NCBI GenBank assembly: GCA_003021105.1 | Contig: PXRG01000010.1 | Location: forward strand, 1-37,084 | Length of the DNA: 37,084 nt | Direction: 5' to 3' | Source of the DNA: Halobacteriales archaeon QS_1_68_17 | GTDB lineage: Archaea > Halobacteriota > Halobacteria > Halobacteriales > Haloarculaceae | Part shown: piece by piece, positions 22,924 through 31,162 of the stretch | Layout: each line of letters starts with the position of its first letter | How positions within the stretch are numbered: position 1 is the first letter of the stretch | The notes under the pieces: model-generated | What the model was told of the DNA's origin: nothing | The model's input: only the letters and a program-made list of their open reading frames with translations | Databases searched by the model: none | Program-made: the position numbers and the translations under genes

Positions 22924-23094
22924 CTACCGCCAGTCGCGCAACGCCGCGGCGTCCGGCACGGGTACCGAGAGCCAAGCGCCGTCCCGACTGACGTCGGCGA
23001 TGACGAGCCGTTCGCGCTCGTCCGCTTCGATGGCAGCCATGACCTCCGCACCGGTGTGTCCCGCGCGCGACGTAGCGGCCGTGTCCGGCTCCAT
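22924..23094 (-). CDS. Small conserved haloarchaeal protein (DUF7556-like)
   Basis: This 56-aa protein begins MEPDTAATSRAGHTG, followed by the recognisable core EVMAAIEADERERLVIADV and a short C-terminus SRDGAWLSVPVPDAAALRDWR. It matches my memory of a very small haloarchaeal family (DUF7556-type) whose members share the E-RLVIADISRD core and a tail with LxxWR; its function is unknown. The start ATG 23094 is supported by a TATA-like TTTATGTA (minus strand, about 23117-23124) 23-30 nt upstream. It reads in the same direction as the small upstream gene and polC but is separated from them by 112 bp, so it may or may not be co-transcribed. Confidence 0.7.
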   Translation of the reverse strand: MEPDTAATSRAGHTGAEVMAAIEADERERLVIADVSRDGAWLSVPVPDAAALRDWR

Positions 23095-23116
23095 GTGTGT
23101 TAATGTGTGACATTCC

Positions 23117-23124
23117 TACATAAA
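23117..23124 (-). promoter_or_regulatory. TATA-like box of 56-aa gene
   Basis: The minus strand reads CAGATTTATGTAGG, with leaderless spacing to the ATG at 23094. Confidence 0.5.
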
Positions 23125-23281
23125 TCTGCCGAAACCGGCTCCCCGGCCGCAACCGATCGGTATCCGACCGGTCGTTCCCGGCGTTCCGCCGGTTCTGATC
23201 CAGCGGGGTGGGTCGTATATTTCAGCCGTTTCTACGTACGTTTTACACTGATTCGGGGGATCCGAACTTCGGCCGGATACA

Positions 23282-23299
23282 TTTATACCACCGTGGTGG
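23282..23299 (+). promoter_or_regulatory. TATA box and small dyad before ABC operon
   Basis: ATTTATAC (23281-23288) lies about 27-33 nt before the ATG at 23315. Directly downstream of it, CCACC-GT-GGTGG (23288-23299) is a 5-bp inverted repeat at the expected transcription start, a plausible repressor site. Confidence 0.5.
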
Positions 23300-23314
23300 A
23301 AAAGGCCGGACGAG

Positions 23315-25138
23315 ATGAGCGAGGAGGGGCTCTCGCGGCGGCAGTTCCTCGCGGCGACCGGGGGAACCGCGGTCGCGGCGACTCTGGCGGGCTGCCGGAA
23401 CGGGAGCGGCGACCGGGAATCGCCCGCGGGGACCGACGATCCGACGGACAGCGAGGCGTCCCCGACGACAGCGACGGTCGACGGGTGGCCGTACGGCTAC
23501 GATCGGCCGCGGCCGGAGAAAGCGGCGGAGGTCATGGAGGCGGCGGGGTACGGCCCGGACAACCGGTTCGAACTCACGCTGACCCAGTACGAGAACGAGG
23601 CCTGGAACCAGATGGCCCAGTTGATCCGGGACCGGATCGGGGCCGCCCACGTCGAGTTGTCCATCGAGAGCGCGGGGCTGTCCGCGCTGACAGAGCGGGG
23701 TCGGAACGGCACGCTCCAGGCGTACACGTACGGCTGGGGGGCCGACTACCCCTCGCCACAGAACTTCCTGCAGTTGATCTACCCGCCGAACACCGACTAC
23801 AGCCAGCCGGACGCGACCGGGTCGTTCGCGTTCTGGACCGCCGACACGCCCGCGGCCGAGCGGGCCCGGTCGGCGTACGAGCGGGTCGCTGACAATCCCG
23901 AACCGACCGAGAGTGCCCAGTCGACCCGCAACGAGGCCTACGTGAGCCTGGAGGAGGCCACGTGGGCCGGCCTGCCGGTGATCCCCATCTTCCACCAGGC
24001 CATCGAGCCGATGTGGTACGACCACGTCGATTACCCGGTCCCCGGCGCGATGGGCGGGTTCCGCCAGAAGTACAACACCGTCTCGCTGGCGGAGGGGTCC
24101 CGGCTGGAGATGATCGCCAGCGGGATGAGCGGGTTCGACCCCATCGTGGGCGTCGACTCGGAGTCCGGCGCGGTCGTCTCCCAGGTCTTCGACACCCTGA
24201 CGAACTACCCCGAGGGGAAGACCGCCACGGAGCAACTGCTCGCCCGGGGGTTCGAGACCAGCGACGACTACACCGAGTACACGTTCGAACTCGTCGAGGG
24301 GGTGCGGTTCCACGACGGGTCGGAACTGACCGCCCACGACCTCGTCTACTCGTGGCGTCGGCTGGCCGAATCGTCCAACTCGGGGCGACGGCGGTTCATC
24401 CTCGACGTCCTGGGGGTGACCCACGAGACCGACGACGACGGCAACGTCGTGCCGGGGAGTCTCGGGGTCGAGGCCGTCGGCAACTACCGGTTCCGGGTCA
24501 CGCTCGAACGGCCCTTCGCGTCGGTGCTGTCGCTGATCGCCTACTCGGCGTTCGCCGCCGTCCCCGAGGGCATCGTCGGCGACGTCGAGGGGTACGGCGG
24601 GGAGATGGACCAGTCGACGTTCGCCACGAATCCGGTCGGGTGTGGCCCCTTCGCCTTCGAATCGTGGTCACAGGGCGAGGCCGCCGAGGTCACCGCCTTC
24701 GGGAACTACCACGGCCGGTCGCCGTCGGTCGACGGGGTTCGCTGGCAGATCATCGACGACGGGACCGCGCGGTACAACTACTTCATGAACAGGAACGCCG
24801 ACGTGGCCGGCATCCCGACCCCCCAGTACGACCCCTCGCTTTTGACCGTCGAGCGGACCGACGACCTGGGCCGCCAGCGGGGCACCTACGGGCCGGTCCG
24901 GAACGGCGAGACGCTCAACTGGGCGCGGGTACCCACGCTGACGACCTTCTACATCGGCTTCAACACCCGGGAGGTCCCGCTCCCGGTCCGGAAGGCGATG
25001 GCCTACGTCGTCGACCAGCGCCAGTTCGTCGAGACCGTGTTCAAAGACCGGTTCGTCCCGGCCTACCACCTCACGCCGCCGTTGCTCTACCCTGGCGGCG
25101 CGAGCGCCTACTGGAAACACGCCGAACCCGGCGATTGA
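23315..25138 (+). CDS. Circularly permuted family-5 substrate-binding lipoprotein
   Basis: The 607-aa product has a twin-arginine signal (LSRRQFLAATGG) and lipobox LAGC (Cys27), so it is exported folded and lipid-anchored. It is a dipeptide/oligopeptide-type (SBP_bac_5) binding protein, but in the wrong order. Residues about 58-261 (WPYGYDRPRPEKAAEVMEAA ... ERGRNGTLQAYTYGW ... FRQKYNTVSLAEG) correspond to the usual C-terminal part, as in E. coli DppA TYDPEKAKALLKEAG ... MMGWTGD. Residues about 262-607 (SRLEMIASGMSGFDPIVGVD ... FHDGSELTAHDLVYSW ... VPAYHLTPPLLYPGG ... HAEPGD) correspond to the usual N-terminal part. Both parts are complete and joined in one frame, so the whole fold may still form. 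It is the first gene of the importer operon; 115 bp separate it from the permease gene. The substrate is probably peptides, not proven. Confidence 0.9.
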   Translation: MSEEGLSRRQFLAATGGTAVAATLAGCRNGSGDRESPAGTDDPTDSEASPTTATVDGWPYGYDRPRPEKAAEVMEAAGYGPDNRFELTLTQYENEAWNQMAQLIRDRIGAAHVELSIESAGLSALTERGRNGTLQAYTYGWGADYPSPQNFLQLIYPPNTDYSQPDATGSFAFWTADTPAAERARSAYERVADNPEPTESAQSTRNEAYVSLEEATWAGLPVIPIFHQAIEPMWYDHVDYPVPGAMGGFRQKYNTVSLAEGSRLEMIASGMSGFDPIVGVDSESGAVVSQVFDTLTNYPEGKTATEQLLARGFETSDDYTEYTFELVEGVRFHDGSELTAHDLVYSWRRLAESSNSGRRRFILDVLGVTHETDDDGNVVPGSLGVEAVGNYRFRVTLERPFASVLSLIAYSAFAAVPEGIVGDVEGYGGEMDQSTFATNPVGCGPFAFESWSQGEAAEVTAFGNYHGRSPSVDGVRWQIIDDGTARYNYFMNRNADVAGIPTPQYDPSLLTVERTDDLGRQRGTYGPVRNGETLNWARVPTLTTFYIGFNTREVPLPVRKAMAYVVDQRQFVETVFKDRFVPAYHLTPPLLYPGGASAYWKHAEPGD

Positions 25139-25179
25139 GGTGCGGGCCGACGGTGGCTCCGCCCCGGGTTCGATCCGGT

Positions 25180-25196
25180 CCCGATCCCGGATCGGG
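25180..25196. repeat. Inverted repeat between binding protein and permease
   Basis: CCCGATCC-C-GGATCGGG is a perfect 8-bp dyad with a 1-bp centre in the 115-bp gap. No T run follows. It could be an operator, or an mRNA-processing or stabilising hairpin that separates a highly expressed binding-protein message from the rest of the operon. Confidence 0.5.
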
Positions 25197-25253
25197 GCTC
25201 CAGGGCGACCGAAACGGACATACGCGTCGCCGAACATTCCGAGTCAGGCACGG

Positions 25254-26324
25254 ATGTCCGCCGACCCGTCCGAGAGACGCGCCGTGATCTCCTCCCGCTG
25301 GTCGTACGTCCTCCGGCGACTGGTCCTCGCGGTCCCCGTCGTGGTGCTGGCGGCGTCGCTGACGTTCGTCGCGGTCCGGCTCGGCCCCACGGACCCGGTG
25401 GGGGCGATCATCGGTCCCACCGGCGACCCCGGCCGGTACCACGAGGTCGCGGTCCAGCTCGGGATCGAGCGCCGGGTCGACGGCCGGTACGTCGCGGTCC
25501 CGCTGTGGGAACAGTACGTCGAGTTCATGACCGACCTCTTTACGCTCCAGCTCGGCCAGTCGTGGGTGATCAGCCCGGAGACGAGCGTCTACGCGGTGAT
25601 CGCCAGCCGTGCTCCCCAGACGCTCTGGCTGGCGTTCTGGTCGGCCCTGGTCGCCGTCGGGATCGGCGTGCCGCTCGGGTTCTACGCCGGGTTGCACCCG
25701 AACACGCCGGCCGACTACGTCGCCAGCGTCGGCGGCATCGTCTGGCGCGCGATGCCGAACTTCTGGCTGGCTATCGTCGTCGTGACGCTGCTGTCCCAGT
25801 CGGGGCGGCTCGTCGGGATCGACTGGGCCGCCCTCCTGGTCCCGACGGACGTGGTCACCTCGCCCTCGCTGACCCACCTCCACCGGCCCGAACGGCTGGC
25901 CGCCGCCATCAAGGGCATCCTCCCGGCCGCGCTGGTGCTCGGGTCGGCCTCGATGGGCAACGAGATGCGGATCGCCCGGACGGCGGTCCTCGAGACGAGA
26001 ACCGAGCGGTACGTCGAGGCCGCCCGCGCGAAGGGCGTCCCGCGCGAACTCGTCGTCTGGAAGCACGTCTTCAGAAACGCGCTGGTCCCGCTGGTCCCCG
26101 TCGTCACCGGCGAGTTCTTCCTGCTGGTCGGCGGCGCGGTGCTCGTCGAGACCGTCTTCGCCATCAACGGGATCGGCCGGCTGTTCTTCGAGGCCGCCGT
26201 CCAGGGTGACCTCCCGCTGGTCGGATCGCTGCTGTTCCTGTTCGCACTCCTGACCATCGGGGTGAACATTCTCCAGGACGTGCTGTACACGCTCATCGAT
26301 CCGCGGGTGGGGTACGAGCGATGA
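25254..26324 (+). CDS. Peptide-type ABC transporter permease (DppB-like)
   Basis: The 356-aa integral membrane permease has an N-terminal transmembrane helix (LRRLVLAVPVVVLAASLTFVAV), a large extracytoplasmic loop and the binding-protein-dependent transport domain. That domain's helices include TLWLAFWSALVAVGIGVPLGF, FWLAIVVVTLL and FFLLVGGAVLVETVF, and its EAA coupling loop reads ARAKGVPRELVVWKHVFRNA. The C-terminus LIDPRVGYER is typical of DppB. I chose ATG 25254; an upstream in-frame start at 25140 would add 38 low-complexity residues. The stop overlaps the next ATG (ATGA, 26321-26324). Confidence 0.9.
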   Translation: MSADPSERRAVISSRWSYVLRRLVLAVPVVVLAASLTFVAVRLGPTDPVGAIIGPTGDPGRYHEVAVQLGIERRVDGRYVAVPLWEQYVEFMTDLFTLQLGQSWVISPETSVYAVIASRAPQTLWLAFWSALVAVGIGVPLGFYAGLHPNTPADYVASVGGIVWRAMPNFWLAIVVVTLLSQSGRLVGIDWAALLVPTDVVTSPSLTHLHRPERLAAAIKGILPAALVLGSASMGNEMRIARTAVLETRTERYVEAARAKGVPRELVVWKHVFRNALVPLVPVVTGEFFLLVGGAVLVETVFAINGIGRLFFEAAVQGDLPLVGSLLFLFALLTIGVNILQDVLYTLIDPRVGYER

Positions 26325-27838
26325 CGGGCGCGCACGACCCGGACCCGGATCTGGACCCGAATCCCGACACCTCGCTGACCGCCCGCGTCCGCCGCGACCC
26401 CGGGCCCGCGGCCAGGTGGGGGGCAGTCATGGCGGTCCTGGTCGCCGTCGAGGCCGGCGCGCTGGCGGCGGCACTCCTGTCGGTCGTCGCGTCGGTCGTC
26501 GCCGCTCTCGCCTGGCTCGTCGGGGGCGCGACCGGCGCGGGCGTTCCCGTCGAGGGCGTGCTCGCGGCCCTGGACGGCGCGCGCGCGGCCGCAGAGGCAG
26601 TTCCGACGCTGCTGAGCCGCGAGACCATCCCGAACCAGGGCCACCGGACCGCGGCCGGCGGGCCCTGGACCGGGACCTTCCTCGGGCTGGAACCGGCCCA
26701 CGCCTGGGCGCTCCGGGCGGCGCTGATCTACGCGTACGCGTTCCTGATCGGCTACTGGCTCTTCCGCGGCTATCTGGTTTTCCGCCGCCACTACCGTGCG
26801 GCCGAGTGGACCCCGCGGGACGACCGGCTCGACCGGTTCCGCGACCACGGCTGGGGCCGGTTCGGCCTCGTGGTGGTGGTCCTCTTTCTGGCGACGGCCG
26901 CGTTCGCCCCCGCGCTCGCCCCGACGACGCCGGAGCGAAACCTCGTCGCGCCCTGCCAGCACCAGGTCACTTACTACGACGAGGCGGCCGGATCGGTCGC
27001 GTCGACGCCGGTCTGTACGGCCAACCTGGAGTCGGCCTCGAACGGCGCGGGCGGGCCGAACGTCGGGCCGCTGTCGTACGACGATTACGGGCGCTTTCAC
27101 CCCTTTGGGACGCTCCCGACCCCCGGGAAGGACCTCTTTACGTTCCTGGCGGCGGGGGCGCGGGTGTCGCTGTTCGTCGGCCTCCTGGCGATGGGGATCG
27201 CGGGCACGCTCGCGGTCGCGTTCGCGCTCGTCAGCGCCTACTACCGGGGCCCGGTCGACCTGGCGGCGGTCGTCGCGGGCGACTCGGTGATGACGCTGCC
27301 GAGCCTGCTGGTGTTGATCCTGGTGGCCGCGACCTTCGAGGGCCACCCCCTCGCGGAGGTCTACAGCGGGGCGCTCGTGGTCGCGCTGGCGCTGGGCGTG
27401 ACCCGGTGGCCGTTCCTCTGGCGGGCGATCCGCGGGCCGTCGCTGGGCGTCGCCGGCCGCACGTGGATCGACGCCGCCCGGAGTTTCGGCCAGCACCCCG
27501 CGACGACGATGCGCCGGCACATGCTGCCGGCGATCGCGGGCTACCTGCTGGTCTACGGGTCGATGATGCTCGGGGGCGTCCTCGTGGCGACGGCGGCGCT
27601 GTCGTTTCTGAACCTGGGGGTCCAGCCCCCCACGCCCGAGTGGGGCCGGGCGATCAGCCTGGGCGAACCCTACGTCGCCACCCAGTCGTGGCACGTCGCC
27701 ACGATCCCGGGCGTCCTGATCACGCTCGTGGTGACGGGGTTCAACGCCCTCGGCGACGGCGTCCGCGACGCGCTCGACCCCCACACCGCGGCGGAGTCGG
27801 GCGTCGCCGTCGCGGCGACGGGGGGTGACGGCGGGTGA
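26321..27838 (+). CDS. Peptide-type ABC transporter permease (DppC-like)
   Basis: The 505-aa permease is longer than bacterial DppC. It has an extra N-terminal membrane part (helices about 33-66 and 130-150) before the canonical DppC start helix (FGLVVVVLFLATAAFAPALA). A periplasm-facing loop follows (PCQHQVTYYDE...PVCTAN, two Cys), then the transport domain (LFTFLAAGARVSLFVGLLAMG, SVMTLPSLLVLILVAATFEG) and the EAA loop DAARSFGQHPATTMRRHMLP. The C-terminus ends DALDPHTAAESG as in DppC. It pairs with the DppB-like subunit to form the channel. Starts and stops overlap with both neighbours (ATGA and GTGA), showing tight translational coupling. Confidence 0.88.
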   Translation: MTGAHDPDPDLDPNPDTSLTARVRRDPGPAARWGAVMAVLVAVEAGALAAALLSVVASVVAALAWLVGGATGAGVPVEGVLAALDGARAAAEAVPTLLSRETIPNQGHRTAAGGPWTGTFLGLEPAHAWALRAALIYAYAFLIGYWLFRGYLVFRRHYRAAEWTPRDDRLDRFRDHGWGRFGLVVVVLFLATAAFAPALAPTTPERNLVAPCQHQVTYYDEAAGSVASTPVCTANLESASNGAGGPNVGPLSYDDYGRFHPFGTLPTPGKDLFTFLAAGARVSLFVGLLAMGIAGTLAVAFALVSAYYRGPVDLAAVVAGDSVMTLPSLLVLILVAATFEGHPLAEVYSGALVVALALGVTRWPFLWRAIRGPSLGVAGRTWIDAARSFGQHPATTMRRHMLPAIAGYLLVYGSMMLGGVLVATAALSFLNLGVQPPTPEWGRAISLGEPYVATQSWHVATIPGVLITLVVTGFNALGDGVRDALDPHTAAESGVAVAATGGDGG

Positions 27839-28977
27839 GTGCGGACGACCCGTTGCTGTCGGTACGTGACCTCCGGACGGTCTTCGAGACCGACGGCGGC
27901 ACCGTCAGGGCACTCGACGGCGTCGACCTGGACGTGCGGGCCGGCGAGACGGTCGCCGTCGTCGGGGAGTCGGGATCGGGCAAGAGCACGCTCGTCCGGT
28001 CGATCACGGGGCTGGTCGACCCGCCGGGCCGGATCGAGCCATCCTCGTCGGTCCGGTTCCGGGGGGAGGAACTGGTCGGCCGCGACGACCGCGGCTACGA
28101 GGCGGTGCGGGGGGGCCACATCGGCACCGTCTTCCAGGACGCGGCGGCCTCGCTGAACCCCGTCTACACCGTCGGCAACCAGATCGAGGAGGCGCTGTGG
28201 CACCACCGCGGCCTGACCGGGGCGGCGGCGACCGAGGCCGCGGCCGACCTTCTCGGGGCCGTCTCCGTCCCCGACCCGCGCCGCCGCCTCCGGGACTACC
28301 CCCACCAGTTCTCCGGCGGGATGTGCCAGCGGGTCGCCATCGCCGTGGCGCTGGCCGCCCGCCCGGACCTGCTGCTCTGTGACGAACCGACGACCGGGCT
28401 CGACGCCCCCACCCAGGCCGGCATCCTCGATCTGCTGGCCGACCTGCAGGCCGACCGCGACCTCGGTGTCCTGTTCGTCACCCACGACATGGGCGTGGTC
28501 GCGGAGGTCGCCGACCGCGTGGCCGTGCTGTACGCGGGCGAGGTCGTCGAGCGCGCGCCCGTCGAGGCGCTGTTCGCGGACCCGGCTCACCCCTACACCC
28601 GCGGCCTGCTGGCGAGCATTCCGGCCCGGAACCCCGACGCCGACCGCCTGCCCGCGCTCGACGGCTCCGTTCCGACGCCGACCGACCCGCCCTCGTGCTG
28701 TCGGTTCGCCCCGCGCTGTCCGGAGGCCTTCGACGCCTGCCGCGCCGTCCACCCCGAGTCGATCCCCGTCGGCGACGACCGCGCGGCCGCCTGCCTGCTC
28801 TACCCCGCCGACGAACCCCGCGAGCGGGCGGTCGAGATCCACCGCGACGGTCACGACGGCCGCAATGGGGGAACCGGGAGCGACGACAGTCGTGAAAGCG
28901 GAGACGGCAGAGCCGGGAGTGAAGACGACAGGCGCGGGAACGGAGACGGGGAGAGCGACGCGGAGGGATCGCCGTGA
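27835..28977 (+). CDS. Peptide-type ABC transporter ATPase (DppD-like)
   Basis: The 380-aa ATPase has Walker A GESGSGKST, Q-loop VFQDAAASLNP, signature FSGGMCQRVAIA, Walker B LLLCDEPTTGLD and H-loop TH. The oligopeptide-transporter C-terminal extension has cysteines (SCCRFAPRCPEAFDAC) that in DppD/OppD relatives can bind an Fe-S cluster. It starts with GTG overlapping the previous TGA. The last 40 residues or so (GHDGRNGGTGSDDSRESGD...) are low-complexity and charged, a haloarchaeal add-on without known function. Its stop overlaps the next GTG. Confidence 0.92.
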   Translation: MSADDPLLSVRDLRTVFETDGGTVRALDGVDLDVRAGETVAVVGESGSGKSTLVRSITGLVDPPGRIEPSSSVRFRGEELVGRDDRGYEAVRGGHIGTVFQDAAASLNPVYTVGNQIEEALWHHRGLTGAAATEAAADLLGAVSVPDPRRRLRDYPHQFSGGMCQRVAIAVALAARPDLLLCDEPTTGLDAPTQAGILDLLADLQADRDLGVLFVTHDMGVVAEVADRVAVLYAGEVVERAPVEALFADPAHPYTRGLLASIPARNPDADRLPALDGSVPTPTDPPSCCRFAPRCPEAFDACRAVHPESIPVGDDRAAACLLYPADEPRERAVEIHRDGHDGRNGGTGSDDSRESGDGRAGSEDDRRGNGDGESDAEGSP

Positions 28978-30293
28978 GCGAGTCTGACGGCGGGGAGGCG
29001 TCGGTCTCGGCCGGCCGCGGGGAGACGCTGATCGAGGTATCGGACCTTCAGGTCCGCTACGACGGCGGGTGGACGGGGCCGACCGTCAGGGCCGTCGACG
29101 GCCTGGACCTGCGGATCGAGCGGGGCGAGACGCTGGGGCTGGTCGGGGAGTCCGGCTGTGGCAAGACGACGCTGTGCCGGGCGCTGGTCGGGCTCGAACG
29201 GCCCGCGTCGGGCGCGGTGCGGTTCGACGGCACGCCGGTCGCCGACCGCTCGGGTGCCGACCGCCGGCGGTGGCGCGGGGACGTGGCGATGGTGTTCCAG
29301 GACGCGGACGCGAGCCTCGACGACCGCCTGCCCGTCGGGGAACTGGTCCGGGAGCCGCTGGATGCCCACGACTGGAAGCGGCCGGCCGACCGCCGCGAGC
29401 GGGTCCGCGATCTGCTCGACGCGGTGGGGCTCGACCGGGCCTGGGAGCGCCGGTACCCGACCCGGCTCTCGGCCGGCCAGCGGCGGCGGGTCGGGGTCGC
29501 CCGGGCGCTGGCGCTCCGGCCCGCGTTCGTCGCGCTGGACGAACCGGTCAGCGGCCTCGACGCGAGCGTCCGGGCCGGCGTGTTGAACCTGCTGGCGGAC
29601 CTCCAGGACGAGTTCGGGCTGACCTATCTGCTGGTCGCCCACGACCTCTCGGTCGTCCGGCACCTCGCCGACCGGACCGCGGTCATGTACCGCGGGACGA
29701 TCCTCGAACGCGGGCCGACGGAGGCGCTGTTCGCGGACCCGGCCCACCCGTACACGCACGTCCTGCTGTCGGCGATACCGGGACCGGAGCCGTCGAGTTC
29801 GTCCGACCGGATTCCCCTCCGCGGGAGTCCGGCGACGCCGACCGAGCAGCCGTCGGGCTGTCCGTTCGCCGGCCGGTGTCCCGCAGCGATCCGCCCCGAC
29901 GCGCACGCCCTCGACGACGGGACGTGGGAACGGATCGACCGCCTCCGCGAGATCGCGCGCGAGCGGTGCCGGCGCGCCCCGTCGCTCCGCGAGCGCGCCG
30001 CCTCCATTCTCGGGATCGGCACCGGTGCCGACGCCGCCGACCTCCGCGGAGCCGTCCTCGACGGGATCGACCCGCCCCCTGCCGTCCGGGAAGAGATCGA
30101 CGCCGCCATCGACCACCTCGCGGCCGGTCGGCCGGCACAAGCCCGGCGGTTCCTCCGGGCGGCGTTCGGGAGCGAGTGCGACCGCGAACGGCCCGCCGAC
30201 CACGCGGTCGGGGAGGAACGCGAGAGCCACTGCCACCGCCACCGCGAGGAGTTCGACTCGCCCGGGGACGTGCTCGGGCGTTCCGGGGAGTGA
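28974..30293 (+). CDS. Peptide-type ABC transporter ATPase (DppF-like)
   Basis: The 439-aa second ATPase has Walker A GESGCGKTT, Q-loop VFQDADASLDDR, signature LSAGQRRRVGVARAL (LSAGQ instead of LSGGQ), Walker B FVALDEPVSGLD and H-loop AHDLS. The OppF-type C-terminal extension has cysteines (PSGCPFAGRCPAAI...CRRAP). A further C-terminal helical, His/Glu-rich region (about 350-439) is seen in haloarchaeal homologues. GTG start, GTGA overlap with the preceding gene. It is the last gene of the importer operon; hisB converges 9 bp downstream. Confidence 0.92.
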   Translation: MSESDGGEASVSAGRGETLIEVSDLQVRYDGGWTGPTVRAVDGLDLRIERGETLGLVGESGCGKTTLCRALVGLERPASGAVRFDGTPVADRSGADRRRWRGDVAMVFQDADASLDDRLPVGELVREPLDAHDWKRPADRRERVRDLLDAVGLDRAWERRYPTRLSAGQRRRVGVARALALRPAFVALDEPVSGLDASVRAGVLNLLADLQDEFGLTYLLVAHDLSVVRHLADRTAVMYRGTILERGPTEALFADPAHPYTHVLLSAIPGPEPSSSSDRIPLRGSPATPTEQPSGCPFAGRCPAAIRPDAHALDDGTWERIDRLREIARERCRRAPSLRERAASILGIGTGADAADLRGAVLDGIDPPPAVREEIDAAIDHLAAGRPAQARRFLRAAFGSECDRERPADHAVGEERESHCHRHREEFDSPGDVLGRSGE

Positions 30294-30302
30294 CCGCCGC
30301 GG

Positions 30303-30890
30303 CTAGAGTTCCCCTTTCGTGCTCGGGGTGTCGGAGCGACGGTCGTCGATCCGGGTCGCGTCGTCGAGCGCCCGGGCGGTGCACTTGAACAGCGCCTCGA
30401 TCTCGTGGTGGGCGTTCTCGCCGTCGACCCCGGCGTGGAGGGTGAGTCCGGCGTTGGTCGACAGCGATCGCAGGAAGTGGCGGGCCATGTGGCTGGTGAG
30501 TCCGCCGACCGATTCCTGGGAGAACGAACCGTCGAACGCGAAGTACGGCCGCCCGCTCACGTCGAGGACGACCTCGGCGACGGCCTCGTCGAGGGGGACC
30601 CGGCGGTCGGCGAACCGGACGATCCCGCGCTTGTCGCCCAGCGCCTCCTCGATGGCGCTCCCGAGTGCGATCCCGACGTCCTCGACGGTGTGGTGGTCGT
30701 CGATCTCCAGGTCGCCGTCGCACCGCACCGTCAGGTCGAACAGCCCGTGTTTGGCGAAACTCTCGAGCATGTGGTCGAAGAAGCCGATCTCCGTCTCGAC
30801 GGTGGCGTCGCCGCCGCCGTCGAGGTCGAGCGTCACCTCGATCTCTGTCTCGGCCGTCTCCCTGGTCAGGGCCGCCGTCCGGTCGCTCAT
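30303..30890 (-). CDS. hisB: Imidazoleglycerol-phosphate dehydratase
   Basis: The 195-aa enzyme of histidine biosynthesis dehydrates imidazole glycerol phosphate to imidazole acetol phosphate. It is a monofunctional archaeal form without the phosphatase domain. The two metal-binding histidine motifs of the duplicated fold are visible: [13 protein letters not shown] and [11 protein letters not shown] in the first half, [10 protein letters not shown] and [13 protein letters not shown] in the second. I chose ATG 30890; the upstream ATG at 30980 would add 30 unrelated residues and overlap the divergent gene's promoter. No other his gene is directly fused, but hisA lies 0.3 kb away and hisI 4.8 kb away. 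Confidence 0.95.
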   Translation of the reverse strand: MSDRTAALTRETAETEIEVTLDLDGGGDATVETEIGFFDHMLESFAKHGLFDLTVRCDGDLEIDDHHTVEDVGIALGSAIEEALGDKRGIVRFADRRVPLDEAVAEVVLDVSGRPYFAFDGSFSQESVGGLTSHMARHFLRSLSTNAGLTLHAGVDGENAHHEIEALFKCTARALDDATRIDDRRSDTPSTKGEL

Positions 30891-30968
30891 ACGACCACGC
30901 AGGCGGCCCTCGTACAAGGTGATTCCGCTCTCCCCGGCCCGACGCCCGACCGACGCCCGTCTGACGTA

Positions 30969-30975
30969 GCTATAT
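30969..30975 (+). promoter_or_regulatory. TATA-like box of 53-aa membrane protein gene
   Basis: TAGCTATATGTC places GCTATAT 26-32 nt before the ATG at 31001. This supports that start over the ATG at 30974, which lies within the box. Confidence 0.55.
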
Positions 30976-31000
30976 GTCACTCCCTGCCGACCCGGCGGAC

Positions 31001-31162
31001 ATGAGCGACCGGGCGACCGCCGGCGCGGCGACGGTGTTCACCGGCACCGTGCTGTTCGACGCGCCGGGCACTGTCGTCCTCGCGCTCTTGCTTTTGGGCG
31101 GTGGCGCGTACCTGCTGTCGCTCCCCTACCTGCTCGGGGACGACGAGCGGGTGTTCGGCTAG
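31001..31162 (+). CDS. Small membrane protein, unknown function
   Basis: The 53-aa protein starts [20 protein letters not shown], has one strong transmembrane segment (about 20-43, [20 protein letters not shown]) and ends [13 protein letters not shown]. It is the type of tiny haloarchaeal membrane protein found next to biosynthetic genes; I do not recognise a named family. The TATA-like box about 30 nt upstream and the typical codon use support it. Its stop shares a CTAG with the convergent hisA stop. Confidence 0.65.
   Translation: MSDRATAGAATVFTGTVLFDAPGTVVLALLLLGGGAYLLSLPYLLGDDERVFG

Noticed and set aside
25161-25180. tRNA-like T-arm GGGTTCGATCC
   Set aside because: No matching acceptor stem, D-arm or anticodon stem can be placed around it; I found no tRNA or rRNA gene in the window.
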